DNA of 64,000 nt from the NCBI GenBank assembly GCA_963921825.1, contig OY997591.1, positions 29,843,825-29,907,824 of the forward strand, read 5' to 3'. The notes under the pieces are model-generated. The model did no database searches. It was not told where the DNA came from and saw only the letters and a program-made list of their open reading frames with translations. The stretch comes from Erodium maritimum. Lineage: Eukaryota > Streptophyta > Magnoliopsida > Geraniales > Geraniaceae. This document shows, piece by piece, positions 40,583 to 52,881 of the stretch (within the stretch, counting starts at the first letter, position 1; each line of letters starts with the position of its first letter). A program made the position numbers and the translations under genes.

Positions 40583-42790
40583 TTATTGGGACTCAATTCT
40601 CACCATTGAAACAGAATCAGGTTCATACCCATGCACCCTTAGGCGATAGATACAAGTATGAGAAGGGCTACCATGGTTGGAGGTGAAGTCGAACCTGACT
40701 GTGTCGATGATGGTAGATCTTGCTGATTCCAACACATCGAAGGTCTGGGCATTGCTCCTCTCAAGATCGTAGGTGAACTCTGTTAACAGCAACATTTTTG
40801 GATTGTCATCTGGGTCTGTATCACTTGCCAGCCATCCTGAGATCCGTGACTCCCTGGGGGCACTTGACCTATCGTATGCAACACCCTGGGACAATACAGC
40901 AACACGGAAATTCAGAATTACACAACCAAACAGGCAACATTAAAATAGCAGCAGTAAATATTGCAATCTGCACCTAAGATAAAAAAAAAAGGCCAGACAC
41001 ACTTCTACATGAAACGGAACAGATAAATTGAATGTTTCCACTCAGCTGATGTGTTGAATAAAGGTAAAAGGAACAGAATCAAAGAGATTCATAAGCTGCA
41101 ATCTAGTCTCATGAATTGGCCGAACATCAACAATTATATCAATTACAACTATTAATATAGATAGTTATTGAACATAAAGACTCACACACTCTTGTAACTT
41201 GCTTCAGTCAAGGATCAAGTTTCTTGGTCATAGCTTAGATGACTTGCAATAACATATGTGAGAGCCTTCTTCATAAATACCTCATCCTAAATTAAAATTT
41301 CCCAGGTCAAACAACCTCAGCCTAACAGTACCTTCACGACATCAGCCCGTGAAGCGCACTACATATTGTAAAGTTTCACCTGAAATGTTAACATTTTCAA
41401 GCAAACTCTTCAAAGACTACAAGATCATCTTCTAAGAGCCTATATATTTCACCAATAAAATCAGGATTTCAAACAATGATAAACAAAACCACATGCTTAA
41501 CGGTCTGCACATTCCCTGTAGAGTATGACAATACTATCCTGAAATACTACATTTAACTTGTCATATACATAGCCACAATCCTGCATGTTTTTAAATTTTA
41601 AACAGAACACGGTGAAATTAGCAATACAGTTCTGTGCTACTACAACACAGGTAAGGAAAGAAAAAACATAAATGTGACGGACACATCACCTTAGCAACAT
41701 GTTCCAAAGTAATAGCCTCTGGAATGATAGCTGTCCGCAGCCTAATCTGAACAAAACCACTGCTCCCTTTCAACGCAAAGCAGTGACCTGGTTCCCCAAA
41801 ACTGGGTTGCAACATCTTTCCGGCATTACTATGAACTGCATTGCCTTTGTAGATTGGTAACCAACTGGCTCCTTTCCCAGCTATAACGGGTTCTGAATGC
41901 TTAACAACAGCAGCCCCACTCGAACCAAGTGCATAGTCCACTCTTCCAAGCCCATCAGCAGCATGTTTATCAATCTCCTTGTGGATCACATCTCTAGCAT
42001 ACGCTCTCAAATCATCCAGACTCACATTACTCTCATCACTCTCACTGCCCTTCACCTTCTTCACCAGTTCATCATAAAGCTTCTCAAACTCTTCCTTTGT
42101 CATCAAATTCACAGCATTCAGTTCCCCTAATGACTTCTCCAAACTCTTCGTCCTTGTCTCCAATTTCTTAAAACCTGCGTCCAAGACCATAGCTTGGTCT
42201 TCAATCTTCTTGCCCACTTCCTTCTTCAACCCTCCAACCTCTTGCTCAATCTTGTCGTCCACAACATCAACCTGAACCTGCATCATCGCCGCTGTGGTCT
42301 TAATCAGCGCCTCCACTTGTGCTATCCGCCCCTCCAGGTCGGAGAACCCCAACGGGGAAGTCACCTCGTCGCCAGACTTCAACGCTAAATTTCTAACTAA
42401 TTGAACCAGCCCAAGGATCACCAACAAGAGCACAAAATTCTTGGAGAAAATGCTGAGCACGGCGACCCACAGGGGCTTCTCCGGCTTCGCGACCTTCCTG
42501 GACCGCCTCGGTGAAACTGTGGAGTTGACCTTCTTCACTTGCACCGAATCCTTGGACGCCGTCTCCAGAATAGCCTCTCCCCTAACCGAGTGGTGGCTCA
42601 CATCCTTGCTCGTGCCACCGGAGGTAACCCTACCGTCTCCGCCAACGCCAGAGCTGATGTGTAGGTGGTTATTGGATCCGTTGGGTAACATTTCTATGTT
42701 GCTCGACTTCTTCTCTCCGCCCATCACCACCGGCCTCCGCCGCGCCGCAGCGGCCGGGCTTGCCGTGATCGAAACGGTCGAGGCCGACAT
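40583..42790 (-). CDS. SUN1/SUN2: SUN-domain inner nuclear membrane protein
   Basis: Two exons, 42790-41690 and 40885-40583, joined in phase (HVAK then [10 protein letters not shown]) across an 804-bp GT-AG intron, give 467 residues, close to plant mid-length SUN proteins. N-terminal nucleoplasmic part with an Arg/Lys cluster ([13 protein letters not shown], 93-105), one membrane segment (about 117-134, [20 protein letters not shown]), a coiled-coil luminal region (about 150-225), and the C-terminal SUN domain (about 285-460; [56 protein letters not shown]). Such proteins bind KASH partners in the perinuclear space and link the nucleus to the cytoskeleton. The start chosen ([11 protein letters not shown]) matches the usual plant N-terminus; an upstream in-frame ATG at 42949 lies in what reads as 5' UTR. 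Confidence 0.93.
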
Positions 42791-43024
42791 TCGGTTCTCA
42801 CAAAAACAAAAGGAAAACCCTAGAAATGAAGGCGGGGTAGCGAACAAATTGCACGAAATTGAAACCTGGAAGAGATTGAAACGAGAATCAAAAGCTGCAG
42901 AGGTCGAAAATGGGGGGAAAGATTTGGAGGGAGAAATGTGAATCAGCACGCAGAGATTGAATTGGAGGAGGTGGACGATAAAGCGAACTTCTGAGTTTTG
43001 AATATGCAGTTGCTCTATCCATTC

Positions 43025-43070
43025 AGGGCTTTTGAAGGCCCAAATGTGGCTTATTGGGCTTTCACCCCAT
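43025..43070 (-). promoter_or_regulatory. Two TGGGCY-type motifs upstream of the SUN gene
   Basis: On the minus strand AAGCCCAATAAGCC and TTTGGGCCTTC lie within 45 bases, about 240-280 bp upstream of the SUN start codon. TGGGCC/T pairs (site II) are bound by TCP factors in promoters of growth-related plant genes. The assignment here is by motif only. Confidence 0.45.
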
Positions 43071-43149
43071 TAATATGGACAAATATGAATGGTAAAGGAG
43101 TAAACATACCTTTACTTTTAAACCGGGGATAAAAAATATATTTCACGCA

Positions 43150-43383
43150 TGTTATTATTATTTCTCAAAACAACCAGAACCGAAATTTACTTGATGATCA
43201 AGCTCCCTATATTTTGCTAAACAAACAAACTTCTTTACTTGACAATTCTATTGAACTTTTGTTCGTGTCTTGCATGAATGAAATTTGGTTGTTATATACA
43301 ACTTATATATGGATGAGTGAAGGACATGTGTTGCTCATGTAGAGGTGGTGGCCACTCCAACCTACACGTGTGTTTTCATAACA
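43150..43383 (-). repeat. 3' LTR of the small Copia element
   Basis: Bounded by TGTTATTATTATTTC and TTTTCATAACA on the plus strand; it matches 47250-47484 with scattered differences. A TTATATACAACTTATATATG stretch contains TATA-like sequence. Confidence 0.9.
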
Positions 43384-43620
43384 CTCCCCCTTTAACACCA
43401 CCATTAACTAATACATCAAATGCGCCTTAAGTTGCCTCATCAAAAACCTTCTCAGGAAAACCCGGTGAGACAAAACCTGTAAGGAAAAGAGTGCAACGCG
43501 CAAAACGTGCTTGATGTTGCCTCGTTAAAAACATTTCCAAGAAAACCCTGTGAGACAAAACTTGGATAAGTGAAAAAAAGTGCAGCGCACACAATTTGTC
43601 TCCCCCTGACTTCAGGCAGA

Positions 43621-46600
43621 CTACTTTGGTTGTTTGTGAAGGCAACGCATGCCGATTTTGTGAACTAGTTTCTCAAAGGTAGAAGTCGGCAAGGCATTGG
43701 TAAATAAATCTGCAATATTCTCGCATGACCGAATCTGCTTGACATCTATCTCATTACTCTTCTGGAGCTCATGAGTATAAAAGAACATCGGAGAGATATG
43801 CTTGATTTTGTCTCTTTTGATATAGCCTCCTCTAACTTGAGTTATACAAGCTGCATTGTATTCATATATGATGGAAGGAGAGCTTGGCGGAGGAATACCA
43901 ATTGAGCATAATACATGCTTCAAAACGGATCGCAAGAATACACATTCTCGGCTAGCTTCATGTAGCGCCACAATCTCACAGTGGTTCGAGGATGTCGCAA
44001 CCAAAGTCTGCTTCGTAGAGCGCTAGGAAATGGCTGTTTCACTGCAGGTGAAAACATATCCTGCCTGGGAGCGAGCTTTGTGAGGATCTGATAAATAGTC
44101 TGCATCTGCATACCCAACCAGGCCAACGCTCCCTGTGGACTTAGAATACATAAGTCCCAAACCTATGGTCCCGCTTAGATAACAAAGTATATGTTTGATA
44201 CCGTTCCAATGTCGTCGAGTGGGTTCTGAACTGAACCTGGCAAGTACATTTACTGTGAACGCTATGTCAGGTCGCGTACATTGTGTCAAATATAACAAAG
44301 CCACAATAGCATTTAGATATGGTACTTCAGGACCAAGTATCTCTTCATCTGCCTCCTTGGGACGGAATGGATCTCTTCCGGGATCTAAAGAACGGACGAC
44401 CATTGAAGTACTGAGAGGATGAGCATTATCCATACTAAAGCGCTTCAAGAGATTTTCAACATATGCAGATTGATGGATAAAAATTCCATTAGACAGATGC
44501 TCGAGCTGCATGCCGAGACAATGTCTAGTCCTTCCTATATCTTTCATTTCGAATTCTCGTTTCAGATAATCTAAAGCTTTGAGGATCTCTTATAAAGTCC
44601 CAATCAAATTTATGTCATCAACGTATATTGCTATAATAAAAAACCCGGAGGTTGTTTTCTTAATGAACACACATGGACATATAACATCTTTCTTATAGCC
44701 TTCTTTGGTAAGGTATTCGCTAAGGCGATGGTACCACATCCTACCAGATTGCTTTAGTCCATACAGAGATTTCTGTAACTTTATTGAACACAGATCTCTA
44801 GGGATATCTATCATTGCTTCAGGCAATCTTAACCCATCGGGGAGTTTCATATAGATATCAGTGTCCAAATTACCATACAGGTAAGCAGTCACAACGTCCA
44901 TCATGCACATATCAAGTCCTTCAGAGACTGATAGGCTGATCAAATATCTGAAAGTTATCATATTCATTACTGGGGAATATGTCTCATCAAAATCAAAATC
45001 GACTCTTAGTTGTTGAGAGAATCCTTGGGCCGCAAGTCTAGCCTTATATCGGGCGACTTCATTTTTCTCATTTCGTTTCCTTACAAATACCCACTTGTAA
45101 CCAACATGGTTGACATCTTCTGGTGTCTTGGAAACAGGCCCAAAAACTTGGCGTTTCGCCAATGAAGCCAATTCTTCCTAAACTGCATTTCCCACATAGG
45201 CCAGTCATCCCTGTGACGGCATTCGTCGATGCTTTGGGGCTCAAAATCATTTATGATCTCGTTGGCCACTACGAACGCAAAGACTTCATCAATAGAAATT
45301 TTCTCATTTCTTAACTCTTCAGGAGTATTAGAGTCTTCTGGTACTTCTGGAACCGGCTCTAGTAGTTCTTCTGGAACTACTTCTAGTAATGAAGCCTTTT
45401 CATCGACTGGTTCTTCCGGAACCACCGTTTTCTTATCCTCTATATTCGTCTGACATTTCCGCTTCCGGGGAACAATGTCTTTTGATCCAATTGGTCTCAC
45501 ACGCTTTTGGCGTGCACTAGAGGAATCGATAGCTGCTTTTGCAGTATCACCAGTGACCTTAATTCTAGCTGGTACATTGATTGCATGTATATAAGACATT
45601 GTCATCTTTGACGTGTCTGCAAATGCATCATGCATTTGATTTACAATATTTTTCAAATGAATTATTATCCGTACTTCTGTTTCACACTGTGATGTGCGTG
45701 GGTCTAAATGAGACAACGAACTCACTTTCTAAGAAAGTTCATGCCCAAATTCAGGAGGCTTATAAGAGAGTTCATGTCTTACTTTAGGAGGCTTATCTTT
45801 CTCGCCTAGAGGTGGAAATGTTGTCTCATCAAAATGACAATCTGCAAATCTTGCAGTAAACAAATCACTCGTCTGAGGTTCAAGATACCTTGCAATGGAC
45901 AATGAATCAAAACCAATATATATCCCCAACCGACGTTGGGGTCCCATTTTTGTGCGTTGAGTAGGTGCGATCGACATTGCACTGCGCAACCAAAGGTTCG
46001 CAAATGGGATATGTTAGGTTGATGACCACACACAAGTTGTACAGGAGAATATTGATGCTATGCATTTGGTCTTATACGAATTAAAGATGCAGCATGTAAT
46101 ACAGCATGTCCTCAAGCATTAGTAGGTAATTGTGATTGCATTAGTAAGTACGTGTAATTGCCTGTATACGTATAATAAACGATTCTGCTAAACCATTTTG
46201 GGTATGGACATGTGCAACGAGAGATATTCAATATCAATCTCTAAAGACATGCAATAATCATCAAATGCTCTTGATGTGAACTCACCAGCATTATCAAGAT
46301 GAATTGACTTAATGGGATGATCAAGGAAATGTGTCATCAGCTTAATGATTTGTGCCAACAATTTAGCGAATGCAACATTTCATGTTGACAACAAGCAAAT
46401 ATGAGACCATCTACTGGATGCGTCTATCAGGACCATGAAATAACTAAATGGTCCACTAGCTGGATGTATAGGGCCACATATATCTCCCTGAATCCTTTGC
46501 AAGAAAGATGACATTTCAATGTTAATCTTGGTTTGTGATGGTCGTACCACTAATTTTCCTTGTGAACAAGTTGTACATGATATCTCATTGGATACTAGGA

Positions 46601-47170
46601 TCTTATGGTCCTTTAATGAATGACCACATGAGTTTTCAACAATCCTACGCATCATGGTCGATCCCGGAGGACCAAGACGATTGTGCCAAAGCATAAAATC
46701 ATTTGGATTAATGAACTTCTAGTTCATTGTTGGCGTAGGTTTCAACGGTTCTTATGGTTGTATAATACAAATCTGACGATAGAACCTGTAATTTTTCAAG
46801 TACACGCTTTCACCACACTTATTAAAAGTGATACAGAGAAACTCAGTCTCATTTTCACTTCTGGTCTCGACATGATATCCGTTGCTATGAATATCCTTGA
46901 AGCAAAGTAGATTTCTTCTGGATCTACTTGCATATAAAGCATTATGGGTATTTAAATTTGTTCCATTTTCTAATATCAAGGTAGCTCTTCCGGAGCCTTC
47001 TATCAAATTTTCAGTACCCATAATTGTGCTAACATTTGATTCAACCAAGGTTAGATAAGAAAAATATTTTTTTGTCTCTTAAGATTGTGTGCATCGACGC
47101 GCAATCAACAATACATAAGTCGCCATCATTTCTGCAAGTACGTGACCCATAGTTGGGATCCATTTTCTGA
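43621..47170 (-). pseudogene. Copia pol with broken frames and no gag
   Basis: From right to left: protease (near 47090, CIVDCASMHTILRDKKIFF), pre-integrase (46752-47048), integrase (46380-46694, GDICGPIHPASGPFSYFMVL), linker (45081-45725), RT (44590-45171, with AAQGFSQQLRVDFDFDETYSPV, CMMDVVTAYLYGNL, IYVDDINLIGT) and RT/RNase H (44023-44547 and 43621-44004, LARFSSEPTRRHWNGIKHIL). Frame breaks separate the parts. The first ATG near 47161 starts only about 90 bases from the LTR and goes straight into protease, so gag is deleted. Confidence 0.88.
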
Positions 47171-47249
47171 ACAGTAGAACAGAGCGTTCGTACTGAATAA
47201 CGAATTGAGAAACTTAACGATTAAACGGAGCGGACTCGTGATGATAACG

Positions 47250-47484
47250 TGTTGTGATTATTTCTCAAAACAATCAGAACCGAAACTTACTGAATGATCA
47301 AGCTCACTATACTTTGCTAAAAAACAAACTTCTTTACTTAACAATTTTACTGAACTTTTGTCCGTGTCTTACGTGAATTAAATTTGGTAGCTATATATAC
47401 AACTCATATATGGATGAGTCAAGGACATGTGTTGTTCATGTAAAGGTGGTGGCCACTCCAACCTACATGTGTGTTTTCATAACA
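47250..47484 (-). repeat. 5' LTR of the small Copia element
   Basis: Bounded by TGTTGTGATTATTTC and TTTTCATAACA on the plus strand. The primer-site sequence lies to its left (CGTGATGATAACG). Confidence 0.9.
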
Positions 47485-47978
47485 ACACAATCATTTTATT
47501 TTTGCAACTTATATTCACTAGGGGGACCGTCCGATGCACGGTGCGAGGCGTTTAATTAGCACGTAATATTTAATATAACACATGTTAAAACAACGTGATG
47601 TTTGGTTGGTGGTCGTTTCATTGACTGGCAATACAGTTGTGGTTTTTTGTCTGTATACAATATAACATTTTTTTGTATGGAAACGATTCGTGTTGTATGT
47701 GTAATTGTGTGAACAAAACTAGCATTTTATAAAATTTTGGAATCGAAGGTAAGTTAGATGTCCGTTGGGCTTATCCGGTTTTGGGGCGAAGTGCAACAGT
47801 CGAAAAGGTGGGCATGGATAACTTCAATTTGGAACACAAACTTAATTATAGTTCAACAACAACAAAATCTTCCCTATTAACTATGAACACTAAGCATGTA
47901 TATCAGGACCATAAGTTCAGCAAAAATAAAGAAAATTCCATCAACAACTAAAAGAGAATAAGCTTAGCAACAACAATG
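47485..47978. other. Intergenic sequence
   Basis: No gene found. A CCGTCCGATGCACGG imperfect palindrome lies at 47528-47542. Confidence 0.5.
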
Positions 47979-48300
47979 ATCATGGAGCATTGTCGGGAGG
48001 GGCAGAAGCAGCAGTTGTACCAGTACCAGACGATGTCGGTTGGGAAGCAGCAGTATTCTCTGCCACATAAGTGTAGTACCCAATGAGGGAATATAGGTCA
48101 GAGACAAACCTCTCCGTTCCAGGGAAAAGCAGGTTGCACAACAGTTGAAAAATATCTTCCTCCGATTCATGCTCGTCAAGGTAGGTGATAATACGGTCAA
48201 CCAGTACTTCATCCTCGAATCCAAGTATCTCTGATACGGATTCCTCGACAAAAGGGCGGAGCCGAACTCCTAGACGAAGTTGTGGAAGACCATATAGGTG
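47979..48300 (-). pseudogene. PWI-like domain gene fragment
   Basis: The minus strand has an open frame without a start codon: LRPFVEESVSEILGFEDEVL, then VDRIITYLDEHESEEDIFQL and TERFVSDLYSLIGYY, then a Ser/Thr/Ala-rich tail and a stop near 47979. The pattern (V.E.LGFEDEVLVD.I, then a helix, then FV..LY.L) resembles the PWI fold of splicing factors such as SRm160 and RBM25. No RNA-recognition motif or upstream exon was found, so it looks like a 3' gene fragment. The domain call is by eye. Confidence 0.45.
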
Positions 48301-48900
48301 TAATTGTGTAAGTCACAGCATGCAATGTAACTGAAGAATTGGGAAAAAAATTCACAGTGTCTTATAAACCCAAGTTAACAACGTAAGGTCTTGAGCGGAC
48401 GTAGGAGGCCCTGGGAAGTGACGGTTGAACAAGAATGGGTGGCGATCGGTGATGGACCTTAGGCCATGAAGGCCAATCATTGGCAACAGAACCAGCATAT
48501 GTGGTGGCTATAACAGGGATGGGTGCATGGCCTTTTCTATAGGCGTCGGTGAGCGGCGGTGGTCTTCCTCTGCAACAGAAACGTATGCATGGCCGTTTCC
48601 ACTATTCCAACAACATATATGCTCGCTGGGACAATGGGGAGCCTGATTCTACGGAGAGGATGGCGGGTTGTCTGCCTCCGTGCACGACGATGAATTTGGT
48701 TGTTGGTAAGGTGTAGAACCATGGTGGTTTTTTTATCGATTGTTGACAGAGATATTCGATTTTGGGGATTATGTAGAGGGAAGGAAGAGAAGACGAAAGG
48801 ACGGGGATAATGTCAAAGGGCGTGCGACTTGACAAGTCTGTACGTAGTCGAAGAGAGCACCTGAAACGGTTGGATTTACAATGATGTCAAAAATCGAAGG
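48301..48900. other. Non-coding sequence upstream of the PWI-like fragment
   Basis: Short frames only. One of 77 codons (48602-48835, minus strand) has no family resemblance and may be chance or a further diverged piece of the same fragment. Confidence 0.35.
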
Positions 48901-50324
48901 CGAGAAGGGTCTTGATAATCATTGCAAATAACCGGCCAATGAAATAGCCCATGCCCACGGAGCACGAAAGTCGAGCCCGGTAAGACGTGACCCAGTAAAT
49001 AAGGTCTTACACAAACAATAGTTCTGGTAAGAAACTAAGGGTCATGCCCAAGCCTAAAGACTACAACTCAGCTAGTTGTCCGACGAAGCCGTGACTTGAT
49101 CACGATACGGGTAATACATGATGAAGCGATGACTGAAAAGTCTCTTCGAAAAATCGCATATTTAAAGGCATGTTTTAGGTGAGTTGAAGTTAGGGTTGTT
49201 TTGGGGATGTCGGATTTTTTCGTCAAAGAGAAATACCAGGCATGGTATCCTTAGACCAAGGAGTCTTTGTGATTACTATGCAGTAAACAACTGAGTTTGA
49301 CCTGAGCCCAACGTTTCCTGTGACAAGGTTTCCATAACGGACATGATTGGCTTGGGGACGGACTACATGAGTGTCACGAAAGACGGCTAAGGGATTTATC
49401 CCTCATATTGCGGTATGGGAAAGATATCGGTTCTCGATCACTTGATCGAGAATGACCGAAAGAACAGCACGGCCATGCACATGATACTGGGTATCATATT
49501 TCCAGTCATCTCACATATCCAGGAATAGTGATTGAGAATAATAAGGATGACGGCTCTATGCCTTATACCAATCTGGATATCGGTCATAAAAGGATAATGA
49601 CAGTGTCAGGTAATACTAAAGTCTCGTTAGTTGCAACTTTTGTGGGATCAAGTAAAATGAGATTTTACTATGATCTATCGCAGGGCCGGCCCTATGCATT
49701 TGGTGGTCTTAGGCGAAAATAAAAAAATAGGTCTTTCAATAATTTAAAAGGATACAATATTTTATTAATATAAAAAATAAATATACACTTATATCGAGAA
49801 TGCATTAAAACCTTACTCCAATAATGAACTAAGTACATATAAATCTACATTAATTCGCCAACTTGTATCTAATACCAAAATTAAATCTTAGTATAAAATT
49901 AAGAATACCTCTAATTTACTTTGTCCACAACAGTCTTTCCTTTTCTTCTTATCCAAGCTTGATGTTTGTTGCTTCTTTTTGTAGACCTTTGTCATCCATG
50001 TTATCAATAGAACATGTACTCAAATTCTTATTTAGGGATGTAATCTTATTTGTGCAGATTGTTTGGTTACATGAAACCTGCACATTGGCAGTTTCAAAGA
50101 TAGGTTTGAGTCCATAAGCTTCAGGTCTTCAAGATCTCCAGTATTGCAAGCTCCCAAGGGCATACAATCAACCTTACAAGCAACTCTTCAAAACTGCACC
50201 GAATGCAATTGAAGTCTGAACCAAAATGTCTAAAACTATATGAAAGCAATATGATAGTTGAAAAACATACACCACGAGGCATATTGCGAGAGAGGGTAAT
50301 GTTCCAAAAAAAGATCTGAAACTT

Positions 50325-50500
50325 CCAAGAAGGGAGAATTAGTTAGTTTTGTGGGGATTGAGTCGTAAAGGAGATTGAAGTTCAAATCAAGCCTCATTAA
50401 CATGTCCAAATCACCTAAACTTTCAAGTATAGCACTAGTCAGTCTATTGTAATGAAGATTTAAAAGACTTAGCTTTATCATAAATCTAAGATGTCTAAGA
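50325..50500 (-). pseudogene. Captured leucine-rich-repeat fragment
   Basis: The minus strand reads LSLLNLHYNRLTSAILESLG, then DLDMLMRLDLNFNLLYDSIP and TKLTNSPFLEVSDL. These are about two and a half LRR units of the LRR receptor-kinase type (the LxxLxLxxNxLxxxIPxxLG pattern with several positions decayed, for example AI followed by LES). No signal peptide, kinase or further LRR is nearby. It sits inside the hAT-like element, so it was probably captured or is an older gene relic. Confidence 0.6.
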
Positions 50501-50639
50501 ATGTTTGCAAAACTGTGAGGCAAAAAAAGAAGCAAAGTTTGAGACTTTTAGAAGGAAAAAAAACATTTGGGAATCTGGCATAAGCAACAAAAGAAGAACA
50601 AAATTGAATATTTTTTTTCATGAATTCAGTTCTAAATCA

Positions 50640-50860
50640 AATCATAGTATTAAACATAACTCATATGCCTTACAACTAATTTGAGGGTTGCAATACAATT
50701 GCAGATAGTCAATTAAAATACAATAACAATTAATTTGAGGGTTACTGTACAATATAATTACATGTAGTTAATGTTTAATAATTAATGTTTCAAGTAGAGG
50801 TGCAAATTTTCTGAGGCTACAATACAATACACTTACAACTAATTAGAGAATTATCTATTA
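50640..50860. repeat. Repeated TAATTTGAGGGTTRC motif
   Basis: CTAATTTGAGGGTTGCAATACAATT and two diverged copies occur at about 50680, 50735 and 50810 inside the hAT-like element. Confidence 0.5.
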
Positions 50861-51775
50861 TAAACTATAAATCAATTAAAGAACTAATTAGCAAAAACAA
50901 TAAAACATAATTAACTAATTACCAATGGTTTGGAACTTGGAAGAAAGGTGTTGTTTGGAGAAGGGTGTTACACTGCTGCTCGTGTATGTATGTGTATTTA
51001 GAGAGGAAGCAAGAAATTAGGGCAGCAGGCTTTATATTTCTAACAAAAACGTTGGGCTTAAGATTAATTACTCAAATAGGCCCAAGCTTTTTTTAAATGT
51101 GGCCTGCCTTGTCTGAGAGGCCTTAGGCGGTCGCCTTTTTGGCCAAATGGACGGGATCGACATGCATAAACCTAAGGGTCACACCGGAGGATGATACTCA
51201 TTAACCACTTATGGAGAATGGCCAAGAGGAAGTTGTCACGGGACATGACCGAAATTGGGATTTGGGTCATGTGCTTGTAAGTAATTAGGACTTTATGGAT
51301 CGAGACAAGCTTGGAGTCATGAGATTGATTGTGTCGGATAATATTGAACATATCCAGGATGGAAGGCACGGAGGCGATGAACGCGTCACGGGACCTCGTC
51401 GGGAATGGCCACGGGCCATCACCCTCAAGGCCCATGGGCGGCCCATGCCACCAAAGGCCATGGAACCAACTAGTTAAGTCTTAACTAAATGGTTCTAAGT
51501 AAACTAGTTAGATTAGGTAGTTGATGATTCAATCCACCAACTTCTATCTACTTTACACCATCCTTTGTCCTATATACTATTATTCTATTATGTTGATCGG
51601 ATAAGATGACTTAAGAGTCATCTTTTCAACATAATAAAACACAACACACAAAAGGAAGAACAACTTTTCCCTCCTCTAAGAACTACGTGTCTTCGATTTC
51701 CAAGTAGATACGTAGGTGTCTTGGAGACTCAAGACAAATCATTCCTTACTCGGTGTTCTTCATTTGGTATGAAAA

Positions 51776-52690
51776 TGCTGATTTTTTTTCTTGTGATTCT
51801 AATATTTGGTAGTTGTTTCATGGTTTAATGGCCTCTTTTTTGTTAATTATTTTTTCACTGCGAGTTCGTTCATCTCGTACTCTACCAAGAGACCCAACAT
51901 TCATAACAAGCTCCAACAAAACCATAGGGAAAAGGAGTCCCTTTTGCCATGGTTGTCACAACACTCGCTCTCCCCGTCATGACCTAAATCGTTGTCTTCC
52001 CCAAATGAAAATCTACAACACTGAAAACAATTTTTGGGTTTCAGCTTATTTCAAACAAGCCCCATAAAACCATTTCTTGGACTTAAGGCTATTTCGCACC
52101 GGGAGATGGGTCTGGTGAGGCCGAAGGCGAGGAAGAAGGACTCTGGCCATGGTCTCTGCGAGCTCCGGTCGTGGCCTCACTGGTGAGGGAAGCATGGATC
52201 GACGATGAGGGAGGCCTTCCAAACAATAACCTACATGGGGAGTTGCGGCATATTTGGATTGAAGAACATGTTGTGATTTTGTAAAGGTTGTGATGGTGTG
52301 AAGGTTGTTGCAGATTTGGATTGGGTTGTGTATTATGGTGGCTGAAAGTCAAAAGGAAAAAGGGTTAGAGTTAAAAATGGGGTAGGGGTAATTTTGTTAT
52401 TTTGTAAAAATTATGGGTTATGTGCTTAGCAGATGACCATTTCACTAACGACATCTGTCCAAATCTGATTATAATTATGCCCTTACATGCGTTAATGAAG
52501 ATGAAAATTGGTGTGTTTTTGAGTGACAATATGAAATTATAACGAACATTAAAACTTAGAAGTGCACAATTTAAATTTGTTCTTACCATTATCAATTTAA
52601 GTATAGTTCTGATTATATTATATCTGTAGTATTCAATCTTACATTAAATATTTTAAAATAAAATAGTTCAAAATTTTCATCAAATAAAGC
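51776..52690. other. Unclassified sequence
   Basis: Two frames of 84-87 codons occur but neither resembles a known family. I see no repeat boundary or RNA gene. Confidence 0.4.
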
Positions 52691-52848
52691 ATTCAAAATT
52701 AGGGATGACAAAATAATCCGAACCCGATGGGTACCCGACGTACCCTACCCGATCGGGTAGGGTATTACCCGTTGACCGGGTACATTTACCGGGTAAAGGT
52801 AGGATAAGGGTTTAGCCTTACCCTCCCCGTACCCGATCCGATCTTATG

Positions 52849-52850
<2 letters not shown>
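52690..52850. mobile_element. One end of a hAT-like element with GGGTA/TACCC motifs
   Basis: TAGGGATGACAAAATAATCC followed by many ACCCGA and GGGTA units is typical of one end of a common plant hAT group. The other side of the same element, with GGGTAATACCCGATCCGAAC-like sequence, reappears at about 56630-56745, where a Gypsy LTR cuts it. The element's right terminus is outside the window. Confidence 0.5.

Positions 52851-52851
<1 letters not shown>

Positions 52852-52877
<26 letters not shown>
52852..52877. repeat. AC microsatellite
   Basis: About 12 AC units inside the hAT-like end, directly left of the foldback element. Confidence 0.95.

Positions 52878-52878
<1 letters not shown>

Positions 52879-52881
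<3 letters not shown>

Larger units (their letters stand above)
43150..47484 (-). mobile_element. Small Copia element upstream of the SUN gene
   Basis: 4335 bp with 234- and 235-bp LTRs (43150-43383 and 47250-47484), a polypurine tract next to the left LTR (AAAGGGGGAG on the minus strand) and a TTATCATCACGAG primer-site region next to the right LTR. This sets direction as minus. Flanks are ACGCA (43145-43149) and ACACA (47485-47489), a duplication with one mismatch. The LTRs differ at many sites, so the insertion is older than the Gypsy element at 6582. The left LTR lies 359 bp from the SUN start codon. Confidence 0.9.
49683..51150. mobile_element. hAT-like transposon derivative
   Basis: The left end CAGGGCCGGCCCTATGCATT and the following GGTCTTAGGCG resemble hAT termini. 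The right end, reverse-complemented, carries ATTTGGCCAAAAAGGCGACC and GCCTAAGGCCTC. It is AT-rich in the middle with no transposase frame. A leucine-rich-repeat gene fragment lies inside. The ends are diverged and the 8-bp duplication could not be fixed. Confidence 0.45.
48930..51775 (+). mobile_element. LTR-like sequence split by a hAT-like element
   Basis: The two flanks of the inner insertion (48930-49682 and about 51140-51775) read as one GC-richer, non-coding, LTR-like sequence. The right part has a TATA-like CCTATATACTATTATTC (about 51569), AATAAAACACAACAC (51633) and a CT-rich start-like stretch, and ends near TTCATTTGGTATG (51762), where a primer site would start. No gag-pol follows. 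It is an LTR fragment or solo LTR of unknown family; neither end was fixed by a duplication. Confidence 0.4.
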
